Origin: an uncultured Algibacter sp.
Lineage (GTDB): Bacteria; Bacteroidota; Bacteroidia; Flavobacteriales; Flavobacteriaceae
Direction of reading: 5' to 3'
Length of the DNA stretch: 64,000 nucleotides
Assembly: GCF_947495925.1 (NCBI RefSeq)
Contig: NZ_CANMAU010000003.1
Span: forward strand, 558,001-622,000
A program made the position numbers and the translations under genes. Within the stretch, counting starts at the first letter, position 1; each line of letters begins with the position of its first letter. The notes under the pieces are model-generated. The model saw only the letters and a program-made list of their open reading frames with translations. It searched no databases and was not told where the DNA came from. Below are positions 17,051 to 26,010 of this stretch, one piece after another.

Positions 17051-17746
17051 ATGATGCATACAATTGGTTTGATTGGTGGAATAACGCCACAGTCTACTAT
17101 AATGTACTATGAAGTTCTAAATAACTTGGCGACAAGGTATTTTGGAGAGAATAACTCCTGTAAGGTGATTATAAATTCAGTGAATTTTGCCGAAATTTCG
17201 GCTCTTCAAAAAGAAGATAGATGGGATAAGTTAGATGAGTTAATGGTAAACGCAGCTCTTAGCTTAGAATTAGCCGGAGCAAAGTGCATTTTAATTTGTG
17301 CAAATACCATGCATTTAACTATAGCGGCTGTACAAAAAGCAGTTAAAATACCTGTATTACACATTGCAGAAGCCACTGCCGAAAAAGTGATAAACCATAA
17401 AATTAAGAGGGTGGCTCTTTTGGGAACTAAGTATACCATGGAGAAGGATTTTTATACAAAAGTTTTAAATTCTTTTGGGATAAGCGCAGTTATTCCTTGT
17501 CTTGAAGACAGAAATACAATTCATGATATCATATATAGTGAGTTATCAAAAGGTGTTTTAAAAGATGCATCTAAACAAATATATTTGCAAATTATAGATG
17601 AATTAATAAAAGATGGGGCTGAAGGCGTTATTTTAGGATGTACTGAAATACCTTTATTGATTAAGCAAGAAGATGTTACTGTTCCTGTTTTTGATACAAC
17701 CACAATTCACGCTACTAAAGCGTTTATGGATATGAAGTTAACATAA
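17051..17746 (+). CDS. Aspartate/glutamate racemase family protein
   Basis: The protein has 231 residues and starts MMHTIGLIGGITPQSTIMYY; a second ATG three bases later is equally possible. The two catalytic cysteine motifs of the family are present: ICANTMHL (first Cys) and GCTEIPLL (second Cys), in a two-domain alpha/beta fold. Members racemise aspartate or glutamate without a cofactor. A Crp-type regulator gene begins 5 bp downstream, so the two are co-transcribed, and the regulator may respond to the metabolism of the same compound. D-amino acid supply for peptidoglycan or turnover is the likely role. Confidence 0.85.
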   Translation: MMHTIGLIGGITPQSTIMYYEVLNNLATRYFGENNSCKVIINSVNFAEISALQKEDRWDKLDELMVNAALSLELAGAKCILICANTMHLTIAAVQKAVKIPVLHIAEATAEKVINHKIKRVALLGTKYTMEKDFYTKVLNSFGISAVIPCLEDRNTIHDIIYSELSKGVLKDASKQIYLQIIDELIKDGAEGVILGCTEIPLLIKQEDVTVPVFDTTTIHATKAFMDMKLT

Positions 17747-17751
17747 GCTAT

Positions 17752-18342
17752 ATGAATCCGAACTTAGTTTTTTTAAATTCTTTTTTAGATATTTCTGAAG
17801 AAACCTTTGCAAAGCTTTCTGATATTGCTGTATTTCGAAAACTTGAAAGAGGTGAGCTTATTGGAAAGTCGGACGAAATTCCAACAAAAATTTATATGTT
17901 AATTTCGGGAGTTATGCGAGCTTATTTAGATTCTGAATCTGGTAAGGAGTATAATAAAAGTTTTTTTATGCCTTTTAGTTTTGTTGGGGCTTTCACCGGT
18001 TTAATTAAAAAGCAGCCTTCGAAATTAGTCTATGAGGCTTTAACCTATTGTAAAGTTTACGAAGTGGAATTTACAACCTTTATGGATTTATGTAAAAAAG
18101 ATATTAATGTAAGTCATTTGTATAACCGTATTTTGGAGCATGTTTTTATAAAATATGAAGAGCGTCAAATAGAGTTAATTTCTATGAATGCAACAGAACG
18201 TTATCTGAAATTAATAAGGAAAATTCCTGAAATAGAAAACCTGATTCCACAATATCAAATAGCCTCTTATTTAAGTATTACACCTGTTCAATTAAGTAGA
18301 ATTAGAAAAAAATTAAAATCGAATAAAGAAAACGCACTCTAA
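17752..18342 (+). CDS. Crp/Fnr family transcriptional regulator
   Basis: The protein has 196 residues. An N-terminal cyclic-nucleotide-binding-like jelly roll (about 15-125) is followed by a long dimer helix and a C-terminal helix-turn-helix (PQYQIASYLSITPVQLSRIRKKL). The classical cAMP-binding phosphate-cassette residues are not evident, so the effector is probably not cAMP. No cysteine cluster for an Fnr iron-sulfur centre is seen. It lies 5 bp after the racemase gene and is followed by a bidirectional terminator. Confidence 0.85.
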   Translation: MNPNLVFLNSFLDISEETFAKLSDIAVFRKLERGELIGKSDEIPTKIYMLISGVMRAYLDSESGKEYNKSFFMPFSFVGAFTGLIKKQPSKLVYEALTYCKVYEVEFTTFMDLCKKDINVSHLYNRILEHVFIKYEERQIELISMNATERYLKLIRKIPEIENLIPQYQIASYLSITPVQLSRIRKKLKSNKENAL

Positions 18343-18461
18343 GACGATTAATTATGATTTTCTAATGTTGCGTTAACAAATGTTAACATAAAAATGCTTG
18401 CATAGTTATATATTTGACTTGATTTCCTTTTTAAATTGAAGGATTGATAGCTAACCAACCA

Positions 18462-18491
18462 AAAAAACAGGTAATTAATTACCTGTTTTTT
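18462..18491. terminator. Bidirectional terminator between crp-like gene and fumC
   Basis: A 30-bp perfect palindrome, AAAAAACAGGTAATT and its complement, with T runs on both strands, between convergent genes. The 13-bp sequence CTAACCAACCAAA at 18451-18463 precedes it and recurs at 51710-51722. Confidence 0.85.
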
Positions 18492-18516
18492 CATTTTATA
18501 GTAGTGGTTTTATTCG

Positions 18517-19914
18517 CTATTTTAAACTTCCAACCATGTCTTCTGGTTTAACCCAGGCATCATAATCTTCGGCAGATACGTAGCCTAATCTTACAGCTTC
18601 CTCTTTTAAGGTCGTACCGTTTTTATGAGCCGTATTTGCTATTTCTGCGGCTTTATAATAACCTATTTTAGTATTTAAAGCAGTAACAAGCATTAGAGAG
18701 TTATTTAGAAGTTTTGTAATAACATCATAATTTGGTTCTATACCTACAGCACAGTTAGCATCAAAACTTACACATGCATCACCTATTAATTGTGCAGATT
18801 GTAAAACGTTGGCAGCCATTACAGGTTTAAAAACATTTAGTTCATAATGCCCTTGTAATCCTCCAACAGATACCGCAACATCATTACCCATTACTTGAGC
18901 ACAAACCATAGTTAAAGCTTCACATTGAGTAGGATTAACTTTACCAGGCATAATAGAACTTCCTGGTTCATTTGCAGGGATTATGATTTCGCCAATACCA
19001 GAACGCGGACCAGAAGCCATCATTCTAACATCATTAGCAATTTTATTTAATGAAACAGCTAGTTGTTTTAGCGCTCCGTGTGTTTCAACTAGTGCATCGT
19101 GGGCTGCAAGTGCTTCGAATTTATTTGGTGCCGTTACAAAAGGTAATTCTGTAAACTCGGCAATATATTCAGCAACACGTTGGCTATATCCCTTTGGTGT
19201 GTTTAACCCAGTTCCTACTGCTGTTCCTCCTAAAGCCAATTCGCTTAAATGCGATAATGTGTTTTCTAACGCCTTAATACCATGGTCTAATTGAGCAACA
19301 TAACCAGATAATTCTTGGCCTAGAGTTAAAGGTGTAGCATCCATTAAATGGGTACGTCCAATTTTAACGACATTTTTAAAAGCTTCTGATTTTTCATTCA
19401 AAGTGTTACGCAATTGCTTAACTCCAGGAATAGTAGTTTCTACCACTTTTTTGTAAGCGGCAATATGCATCCCAGTAGGGAAGGTGTCATTTGATGATTG
19501 TGATTTATTCACGTCATCATTGGGTTGAATAGTTTTTTCTCCTTCACCAATAACTTGTCCTGCTAATTGATGCGCTCTATTAGCAATAACTTCATTTACA
19601 TTCATATTGCTTTGCGTACCCGAACCCGTTTGCCAAATAACCAAAGGAAACTGATCATCGTGTTTACCTTCCAAAATTTCGTCACAAACTTGACTAATTA
19701 AGTCACGCTTTTCAACAGGTAGAACGCCTAGTTCACAATTTGTATGGGCAGCAGCTTTTTTTAAGTAAGCAAATCCATAAACAATTTCTAAAGGCATGGA
19801 CGCTGGAGCTCCAATTTTAAAATTATTTCTTGAACGTTCTGTTTGTGCTCCCCATAGTTTATCAGCAGGTACTTTTACCTCACCCATGGTGTCTTTCTCT
19901 ATTCTGTAACTCAT
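18517..19914 (-). CDS. fumC: Class II fumarate hydratase (fumarase C)
   Basis: The 465-residue protein belongs to the fumarase/aspartase superfamily. It has the signature [15 protein letters not shown] with the mobile-loop catalytic Ser, the [14 protein letters not shown] region, and the [16 protein letters not shown] motif with the catalytic His. These features identify a class II, iron-free fumarase, converting fumarate and malate in the TCA cycle in the cytoplasm. Length equals that of E. coli FumC (467). It is monocistronic, convergent with the Crp-type gene and divergent from the peroxiredoxin gene. Confidence 0.97.
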   Translation of the reverse strand: MSYRIEKDTMGEVKVPADKLWGAQTERSRNNFKIGAPASMPLEIVYGFAYLKKAAAHTNCELGVLPVEKRDLISQVCDEILEGKHDDQFPLVIWQTGSGTQSNMNVNEVIANRAHQLAGQVIGEGEKTIQPNDDVNKSQSSNDTFPTGMHIAAYKKVVETTIPGVKQLRNTLNEKSEAFKNVVKIGRTHLMDATPLTLGQELSGYVAQLDHGIKALENTLSHLSELALGGTAVGTGLNTPKGYSQRVAEYIAEFTELPFVTAPNKFEALAAHDALVETHGALKQLAVSLNKIANDVRMMASGPRSGIGEIIIPANEPGSSIMPGKVNPTQCEALTMVCAQVMGNDVAVSVGGLQGHYELNVFKPVMAANVLQSAQLIGDACVSFDANCAVGIEPNYDVITKLLNNSLMLVTALNTKIGYYKAAEIANTAHKNGTTLKEEAVRLGYVSAEDYDAWVKPEDMVGSLK

Positions 19915-20101
19915 GTTAGTTGTGATTAAATTTTAAGTGGCTAAGTTAAGATTTTTAGAGGCTTTTTAATTATGATTTTTGTTAGTTTTTGGAACATCTT
20001 TTTAACATTTATATAACTATTAGAATAGCTTATAAAATGTAAAATCTATTAATTTAGTGGGATATAAGAATATAGTATATAACTAAATACATAAAAATAT
20101 T

Positions 20102-20743
20102 ATGGCAACAATTAGATTAGGAGATATAGCTCCGAATTTTATAGCAGACACAACTGAAGGAACCATTGAGTTTCATGATTGGCTAGGAAATGGCTGGGGA
20201 ATTTTATTTTCTCACCCTGCTGATTATACCCCTGTTTGTACTACCGAACTAGGAACTGTAGCGAAATATAAAGCCGAATTTGACAATCGAAACGTTAAAG
20301 TTGTGGCACTAAGTGTTGATGGTTTGGAGTCTCATAAGGGGTGGATTAATGATATTAATGAAACGCAGAACACATCAGTTAATTTCCCTATTATTGCTGA
20401 TGAAGATAGAAAAGTATCCGAATTGTATGATATGATACACCCTAATGCAGATAGTAAATTAACGGTACGCTCCGTTTTTGTTATTGGGAATGATAAAAAA
20501 GTAAAGTTGATTATTACTTATCCAGCATCAACAGGGCGAAATTTTGATGAGCTATTGCGTGTAATTGATTCGTTACAACTCACAGCATATCATAAAGTAG
20601 CAACACCTGCAAATTGGAATAATGGAGAAGACGTTGTAGTGGTTCCGGCTATTGCCACGGAAGATATTCCGGGAATATTTCCAAAAGGTTTTACAGAAGT
20701 AAAGCCCTACTTGAGAATGACGCCTCAACCCAATTTGGACTAG
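20102..20743 (+). CDS. 1-Cys peroxiredoxin (Prx6 type)
   Basis: The protein has 213 residues. The peroxidatic cysteine is in SHPADYTPVCTTELG, and the downstream Arg lies in LTVRSVFVIG. The long C-terminal arm (KVATPANWNNGEDVVVVPAI and the end MTPQPNLD) is typical of the Prx6 subfamily, whose members usually work with a single catalytic Cys. No resolving Cys is present: the protein has only the one cysteine in the active site. It reduces hydrogen peroxide and organic hydroperoxides in the cytoplasm. It is divergent from fumC. Confidence 0.93.
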   Translation: MATIRLGDIAPNFIADTTEGTIEFHDWLGNGWGILFSHPADYTPVCTTELGTVAKYKAEFDNRNVKVVALSVDGLESHKGWINDINETQNTSVNFPIIADEDRKVSELYDMIHPNADSKLTVRSVFVIGNDKKVKLIITYPASTGRNFDELLRVIDSLQLTAYHKVATPANWNNGEDVVVVPAIATEDIPGIFPKGFTEVKPYLRMTPQPNLD

Positions 20744-20776
20744 TTTATAATTCTGTTAATAAAATTTAATTTGATA

Positions 20777-20807
20777 TTGTATAAGAAATGCCTTTACATT
20801 ATCTTTG
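20777..20807 (+). promoter_or_regulatory. Bacteroidota-type promoter for the 55-residue membrane protein
   Basis: TTG at 20777-20779 and TATCTTTG at 20800-20807 with 20-bp spacing, the same geometry as the promoter at 1379-1409. It lies 29 bp before the ATG at 20837. Confidence 0.6.
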
Positions 20808-20836
20808 TGGCAGTTTTATAACCGACACTTATTATT

Positions 20837-21004
20837 ATGTTTGATTTTGATCAATATTTAGGCTTTTTAGCATTCTTAACCATTTTAACAATTGGATTTT
20901 GGTTAATGATTTTCTTATTAACTTTTGTAATTCCTTATTGGATTGGAGGATCTTTAATCGAAAGATTAAAAGAAATGAGAGAAGAAAAGAAGGCTAAGCG
21001 TTAA
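20837..21004 (+). CDS. Small single-pass or hairpin membrane protein, 55 residues
   Basis: ATG at 20837 opens a 55-codon frame: MFDFDQYLGFLAFLTILTIG, a long hydrophobic stretch to about residue 36 (ending VIPYWIGG), then a charged amphipathic tail LIERLKEMREEKKAKR. A good promoter upstream and a strong terminator directly after support a real gene. No family was recognised. The basic tail is likely cytoplasmic. Confidence 0.7.
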   Translation: MFDFDQYLGFLAFLTILTIGFWLMIFLLTFVIPYWIGGSLIERLKEMREEKKAKR

Positions 21005-21022
21005 GCTAGACAATATATATTA

Positions 21023-21053
21023 AAAAGGGAAGCTCATGAGCTTCCCTTTTTTG
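21023..21053. terminator. Bidirectional terminator between convergent genes
   Basis: Perfect 28-bp palindrome AAAAGGGAAGCTCA and its complement, with T run, between the stop at 21004 and the arsC-like stop at 21056. Confidence 0.88.
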
Positions 21054-21055
21054 TT

Positions 21056-21397
21056 TTATATAATATCAAGAATGCTTTCTGGCGGCCTGCCGATTACAGC
21101 TTTACTTCCGTTAATTACTATAGGGCGTTCAATTAATTTAGGGTTTTCCACCATAGCTTTGATAAGGTCAGCATCAGATAAATCTTTACCTTTAAAATTG
21201 CTTTTCCAAATGGCTTCATTTTTTCTTACTAAATCAATTGGTTTTATTCCTAGTTGATTAATAATGGTTTTCAGTTCGTTGGCTGTTGGTACGTTTTCTA
21301 AATACTTTACAACTTCAAATTCTTTACCAGAATCTTCAAGAATCTTTAATCCACAGCGTGATTTACTGCAGCGATTATTATGGTATATTTTTATCAT
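21056..21397 (-). CDS. ArsC/Spx-family reductase (glutaredoxin-type arsenate reductase-like)
   Basis: This 113-residue thioredoxin-fold protein begins [20 protein letters not shown], with Cys10 as the nucleophile of ArsC proteins and a second Cys at a C-x-x-x-C spacing, as in Spx-like members. The later RPIVINGSKAVIGRPPES stretch is the conserved C-terminal part of the ArsC family. It may reduce arsenate with glutathione or another thiol, but no arsenic genes are nearby, so a general thiol role is equally possible. It overlaps the HAD gene stop/start by one base and sits in the prfB-HAD-arsC operon. Confidence 0.8.
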   Translation of the reverse strand: MIKIYHNNRCSKSRCGLKILEDSGKEFEVVKYLENVPTANELKTIINQLGIKPIDLVRKNEAIWKSNFKGKDLSDADLIKAMVENPKLIERPIVINGSKAVIGRPPESILDII

Positions 21398-22014
21398 TAC
21401 AATTTAATATTATAGTTTTTCAATTGCTCTTGTAAATCTTTTGGAGATTTAAATTGAATCCCATGTATTCCTAAGTTATTGGCGGCTTCAATATTTCTTA
21501 AGTTGTCATCAATAAAAATGGCGTTTTCAGCTTTTATATTGAAACGCTTAAGGGTTAGGTTATAAATCTCGTCAAAAGGTTTTCTTGTTTTTTCTTCACC
21601 CGAAACAATAATACCTTCAAACCAATGTAAAAAATCAAACTTATCAAGAGCAATAGGAAAGGTTTCAGCACTCCAGTTGGTAAGAGCAACTACCTTATAG
21701 TTTTCTGAATCAACAAAGGCTTTAAGGATGTCTACAGTACCGTCAATAGCTTCTCCAAGCATTTCAACCCACCTTCCATAAAACATCTCAATCTCTTTTT
21801 TATATTCAGGGAATAGTGCAACGCGTTCTTCTGTAGCTTTGGCCATAGGGTAACCAGCATCTTGGTTTTCATTCCAGTCGTGGGTACATATATTGTCGAA
21901 AAACCATTGCATTTTTTTACGATCCCCGTCAAATACATCCAGAAAAACATATTCAGGATTCCAATCTATTAGTACACCACCTAGGTCAAAAATTATCGTA
22001 TCTATTTTATTCAT
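21397..22014 (-). CDS. HAD-family hydrolase (YihX/haloacid dehalogenase-like)
   Basis: The protein has 205 residues. Motif I is [13 protein letters not shown] (Asp nucleophile with the second Asp replaced by Gly, as in the YihX group), motif II is ALTNWS, motif III is around [10 protein letters not shown], and motif IV is IFIDDN. YihX-like enzymes dephosphorylate sugar phosphates such as alpha-D-glucose 1-phosphate. The ATG overlaps the prfB stop (ATGA), and the stop abuts the ArsC-like gene, so the three genes form one operon led by prfB. Confidence 0.85.
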   Translation of the reverse strand: MNKIDTIIFDLGGVLIDWNPEYVFLDVFDGDRKKMQWFFDNICTHDWNENQDAGYPMAKATEERVALFPEYKKEIEMFYGRWVEMLGEAIDGTVDILKAFVDSENYKVVALTNWSAETFPIALDKFDFLHWFEGIIVSGEEKTRKPFDEIYNLTLKRFNIKAENAIFIDDNLRNIEAANNLGIHGIQFKSPKDLQEQLKNYNIKL

Positions 22015-23121
22015 AATTGATTATCGTCTTCAACTTTTTGTCCCATCATCATTAAGTAAGATTTTAGGAACTCATTTATATTACCATCCATAACGGCGTC
22101 AACATTTCCAGTTTCATGATTAGTTCTAACGTCTTTTACCAACTTATATGGGTGCATCACATAATTTCTGATTTGACTTCCCCATTCAATTTTCATTTTA
22201 CTGGCTTCAATATCTTCGCGCTGTGCTAGTTGCTTTTGAAGCTCAATTTCGTATAATTGAGATTTAAGCATTTGCATGGCTCGAGACCTGTTATCATGCT
22301 GTGAGCGTGTTTCTGAACATTGAATTTGTATTCCTGAAGGTTTGTGTAATAGTTGAACTTTAGTTTCTACCTTGTTTACATTTTGCCCACCAGCACCGCT
22401 TGAACGTGCTGTAGTAATTTCAATATCGGCAGGGTTTATATCTATTTCAATAGTATCGTCAACTAGAGGATAAACATAAACTGAAGCAAAACTAGTATGT
22501 CGTTTAGCATTACTATCAAACGGAGAGATACGTACCAATCTATGTACACCATTTTCACCTTTTAACCAACCAAAGGCAAAATCTCCTTCAATTTCAAGGG
22601 TTACTGTCTTTATTCCAGCTACGTCACCTTCTTGAAAGTTAAGCTCTTTAACTTTAAAATCACTTTTTTCGGCGTGCATTAAATACATGCGCATTAACAT
22701 ACTGGCCCAATCACAACTTTCGGTTCCTCCGGCACCAGCAGTAATTTGAAGAACCGCACTTAAGCTGTCTCCTTCTTCAGAAAGCATATTTCTAAATTCA
22801 ATATCTTCTAACAAGTTTGCAGCTTGATCAAAACGTTTTTCCACATCTTCTAAAGAGGCTTCTTCTTCCTTGAAAAATTCATAAATAACTTCGAGGTCTT
22901 CAACTAGTGTTTTCGCTTCTTTGAAATCTTGAATCCACTTTTTCTTAACACGAAGCGATTTCATTATGATCTCTGCTGCTTTCGAGTCATTCCAAAAATT
23001 GGGGTCGAAAGTTTGTTCTTCTTCGTTTTGTATTTCTATGAGTTTGGCATCTATGTCAAAGATAGTGCCTAAGTTTATCGAGGCGGGTATTAAGATCTTT
23101 AATTTGATCGGATGTTATCAT
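22011..23121 (-). CDS. prfB: Peptide chain release factor 2, with programmed +1 frameshift
   Basis: The gene starts at ATG 23121 ([21 protein letters not shown]), meets an in-frame TGA at 23058-23056, and continues in the +1 frame from GAC to the stop at 22011, giving 369 residues. The main frame contains the catalytic GAGGQNVNK (GGQ) loop, and the anticodon-like codon-recognition region is in the RF2 class (not PxT of RF1). RF2 ends translation at UGA and UAA. Low RF2 levels favour frameshifting and so raise its own synthesis. The stop overlaps the start of the HAD gene. Confidence 0.95.
23055..23064 (-). promoter_or_regulatory. prfB +1 programmed frameshift site
   Basis: The strand reads TATCTTTGAC, identical to the classical RF2 slippery site (CUU UGA C). 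An AGG triplet seven bases before the site is the remnant of the internal Shine-Dalgarno stimulator, which in E. coli is AGGGGG. Autoregulation by RF2 supply is the known role. Confidence 0.95.
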
Positions 23122-23229
23122 ATTAGTTTTAGGTTTTAAACAAAAATAGGGTATATTCCTTAGGCTGAAAATAAAAAAGAAAATATTTAACGGAGGTAAT
23201 TAAGCTGTTTAACGATTAAATTAATTAAC

Positions 23230-23725
23230 CTTAAGAGATTACCTCTATTTTCAGCACTAATAGTATAACACTCCCACTTTTAAATGAAGTTAAGCATATG
23301 GATTCCTATGTATAATGCCAGTAAATTAATTTATAATTGTTTAGGGTTCTCACTGTCAATAGGTTTAAGTTACGATTTATATACACTATAAAAGAGGCTA
23401 TTTTAGATTTTATAACGGTGTTCAACATCTATTAAAGAATAAGTCTTTCAATGTAACGGTTTGGGGGTATTTATAGAAAGAAAATATGTAAATAAAATTA
23501 GGATTTTCCTTCAATGAAGGGAATACATTTGAAGACAGGCCGTTTACGCTTCGAGCACTATATTATACTAAAAAGATTTTGAATGCTTCTATTGATGTTC
23601 ACAGATATGTACAAATGCCTTCTTTAATTATGAATAATAGCCAACCAAAACATTTATATAAGGTGATTAAAGGGTATTTGGGTGTATCATATAGTTTTAA
23701 TGACCTTCTGGAGGGAATAACTTAA
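23230..23725 (+). pseudogene. Decayed remnant of a beta-barrel-like protein
   Basis: Protein-like fragments occur in several frames interrupted by stops and shifts: NASKLIYNCLGFSLSIGLSY near 23.31-23.38 kb, then a longer piece with FEDRPFTLRALYY, KKILNASIDVHRYVQMP and GYLGVSYSFNDLLEG near 23.52-23.72 kb, ending in TAA. Alternating aromatic and glycine residues suggest outer-membrane beta strands, but no family could be named. It lies immediately left of the polysaccharide island. Confidence 0.4.
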
Positions 23726-24010
23726 ATAAACGAGGAAAAATCTTTAAGTTGTTCGGAATAGAATTATTTTTTCTAGAGGTGTTAATGTATATTATATGTT
23801 TTTTTAGGATTTTTAAAGCGAAAATATCTGTAAGTGAAATAAATAATTTATTTTAAATAAATTAAAACATATCGAATATCTTATTTTATTGATAGTAAAT
23901 TGTATAGGTTGTTAGTATTTATTTTTAATCACAAATCTTTGTTTTTAGTGTTCGTTTATTGTTGTAGACTTATTTATAGGTTTAAAATTGTGAGGTAATT
24001 TAAGATATTT
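23726..24010 (+). other. AT-rich leader region before the polysaccharide island
   Basis: No open frame of note. The sequence is very AT-rich and probably holds the promoter for the GT2 gene at 24011, but no box matches TAnnTTTG with an appropriate -33 element well enough to call. Confidence 0.3.
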
Positions 24011-25042
24011 ATGAAATTAAGCATCATAGTACCCGTTTATAATGTCGAGAAATATATTGCTCGGTGTATTGATAGTTTACTAAGTCAAAATATAAATTTT
24101 AATGACTATGAAATACTTATTATTAATGATGGATCTGTTGATAATAGTGTGAAAATTGTGCAGGATTACTGTGAAACGTATCCAAATATCTTTATTCATT
24201 CTCAAATTAATTCAGGTGTAGGAGCTGCTAGAAATAGAGGTGTTGATTTAGCAAAAGGAGAATATGTTTATTTTATTGATTCAGATGATTATTTAGCAAA
24301 TAACACTTTAAGTCATTTGATAAATTATTCAGATGTTAATAAGTTAGATATTGTTACTTTTAACTCATTAGTAACAACACGATCCGATTTAAAATTTTCG
24401 AACACAGAAAATCTTCATGATTTAGAAGTAAAAATTAAAACGGGAATTGAATATATTGGATATAAACATTACAAAAATGAAATATGGTGGTTTATAATTA
24501 AACGAGATTTTTTGACAGCTACTGGTGTTAGATTTATTAAAGGAAGGTGGATGGAAGATGCTATATTTACAACTCAATTATTTTTAAAGTCTTCAAGAAT
24601 AGGTCATGTCAATATCGATGTACATAGGCATGTAGTTACACCAAATTCAGCTATGACAAGTAAAGAGCCTGTTCAATATTTAAGAGTAATAAGAGATAAT
24701 GCTAACGCAGCTATTGTTTTTAACTCTATTATTGAAGAAATAAATGGTCAATTTTTAGAAAACCAATTGTGCATTAATAGATTAAAAACAAGGCAACAGT
24801 CTTTTGTTTTTTTTATGATGGTAAGAATATTACAATCTTCAATTAAACTGGCTGAAATAAGATCAATTTTAAGTCAAATGGAGTCACATGAAGCTTATCC
24901 ACTAAAGGTTTTTATTGGTAAGGATTATAATAGATTAATTTATAAAATTCTAGTCAAAATATTCAACAATAAAAATCTGTTTTATTTACTTTTTATAATA
25001 GTTAATCCTGCTTATAGATTTAAACGTAAAATTGCAATTTAA
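24011..25042 (+). CDS. Glycosyltransferase family 2
   Basis: The protein has 343 residues. The GT-A domain begins at the N-terminus (MKLSIIVPVYNVEKYIARCI) and includes INDGSVDNS, GVGAARNRG and the metal-binding FIDSDDYL. A GRWMEDAIFTTQLF stretch carries the probable catalytic base (ED). The C-terminal 100 residues are helical and basic, with a hydrophobic patch (LFYLLFIIVNPAY) suggesting membrane association. It is typical of enzymes adding single sugars to lipid-linked precursors. The stop overlaps the next ATG by one base, so it is translated with the ATP-grasp protein. Confidence 0.88.
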   Translation: MKLSIIVPVYNVEKYIARCIDSLLSQNINFNDYEILIINDGSVDNSVKIVQDYCETYPNIFIHSQINSGVGAARNRGVDLAKGEYVYFIDSDDYLANNTLSHLINYSDVNKLDIVTFNSLVTTRSDLKFSNTENLHDLEVKIKTGIEYIGYKHYKNEIWWFIIKRDFLTATGVRFIKGRWMEDAIFTTQLFLKSSRIGHVNIDVHRHVVTPNSAMTSKEPVQYLRVIRDNANAAIVFNSIIEEINGQFLENQLCINRLKTRQQSFVFFMMVRILQSSIKLAEIRSILSQMESHEAYPLKVFIGKDYNRLIYKILVKIFNNKNLFYLLFIIVNPAYRFKRKIAI

Positions 25043-26010
25043 TGAGTAACATATTAATTACTTCTGCGGGTAGAAGAGTTTCTCTAGTTAGAGCATTTAA
25101 AAAGGAATTAATTAAATGTATACCAAAAGGAAAAGTTTATATCACAGACTTAGCCCCTAATTTATCAGCAGCTGCACAAGTAGCAGATCATGCATTCGCT
25201 ACTCCTTTGGTAAATTCGAAGGATTATATAGACATACTACTTGATATATGTTTAAAGCATAACATTAATTTAATAGTGCCAACCATAGATGATGATCTGC
25301 TCATACTATCCAAGTATAAAAGTTTATTTTCTGAAAAAAGAATTAATGTGATTGTATCTGATGAGGAATTTGTTAACGTTTGTAGTCATAAGGTTAAAAC
25401 TCATCAATTATTCAAGTCTTTGAATATTGATGTTGCCAAATTATATAAGAAGGATAATTACAAAATACCTTTATATATAAAACCTATTAATGGTAGTAGT
25501 AGTGTCAATAATTTTACAATAACCACTAATGATCAAATCTCCAAACACCATTTAGAAACGGATTCTCTTCAGTTTTTTGAGTATTTAGATCATGATATAT
25601 ATGATGAATATACATGTGATTTATATTACGACAGAAAAGGACATTTAAAATGTGGTGTTCCTCGACTTCGAATTGAGATTAGAGCAGGAGAGGTTTCCAA
25701 AAGTGTTACAAAAAATCAAGCTGTAAAGAATTTTATAGATAACCATTTATCTAAACTTGAAGGAGCCAGTGGTTGTATTACTGTTCAACTTTTTTATGAT
25801 AGTCATAATAACATATTTAAAGGTATTGAGATTAACCCCCGTTTTGGAGGCGGTTTTCCTTTATCCTACTTGGCAGGTGCTAATTATCCCAAATGGATTA
25901 TTCAAGAATATATCTTCAATAAAGAAATGAAATATTACGACGGATGGAAGAGTAATTTATTAATGCTTAGATATGATGATGAAATTTTAGTGCATGAGTT
26001 TGATGAATAA
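25042..26010 (+). CDS. ATP-grasp domain protein (polysaccharide-cluster type)
   Basis: The protein has 322 residues. The N-terminal Rossmann-like part (MSNILITSAGRRVSLVRAF, IVPTIDDDLLIL) resembles the PreATP-grasp domain of carbamoyl-phosphate-synthase-like enzymes. The ATP-grasp core follows (LYIKPINGSSSVNNF, then GIEINPRFGGGFPLSYLAGA with the metal-binding Glu and Asn). Such enzymes ligate an amino or carboxyl group to an acid by way of an acyl phosphate, and similar genes occur in surface polysaccharide clusters. Its end overlaps the start of the HAD gene by 17 bp. The substrate is unknown; an amide or carbamoyl modification of a sugar is a reasonable guess. Confidence 0.8.
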   Translation: MSNILITSAGRRVSLVRAFKKELIKCIPKGKVYITDLAPNLSAAAQVADHAFATPLVNSKDYIDILLDICLKHNINLIVPTIDDDLLILSKYKSLFSEKRINVIVSDEEFVNVCSHKVKTHQLFKSLNIDVAKLYKKDNYKIPLYIKPINGSSSVNNFTITTNDQISKHHLETDSLQFFEYLDHDIYDEYTCDLYYDRKGHLKCGVPRLRIEIRAGEVSKSVTKNQAVKNFIDNHLSKLEGASGCITVQLFYDSHNNIFKGIEINPRFGGGFPLSYLAGANYPKWIIQEYIFNKEMKYYDGWKSNLLMLRYDDEILVHEFDE

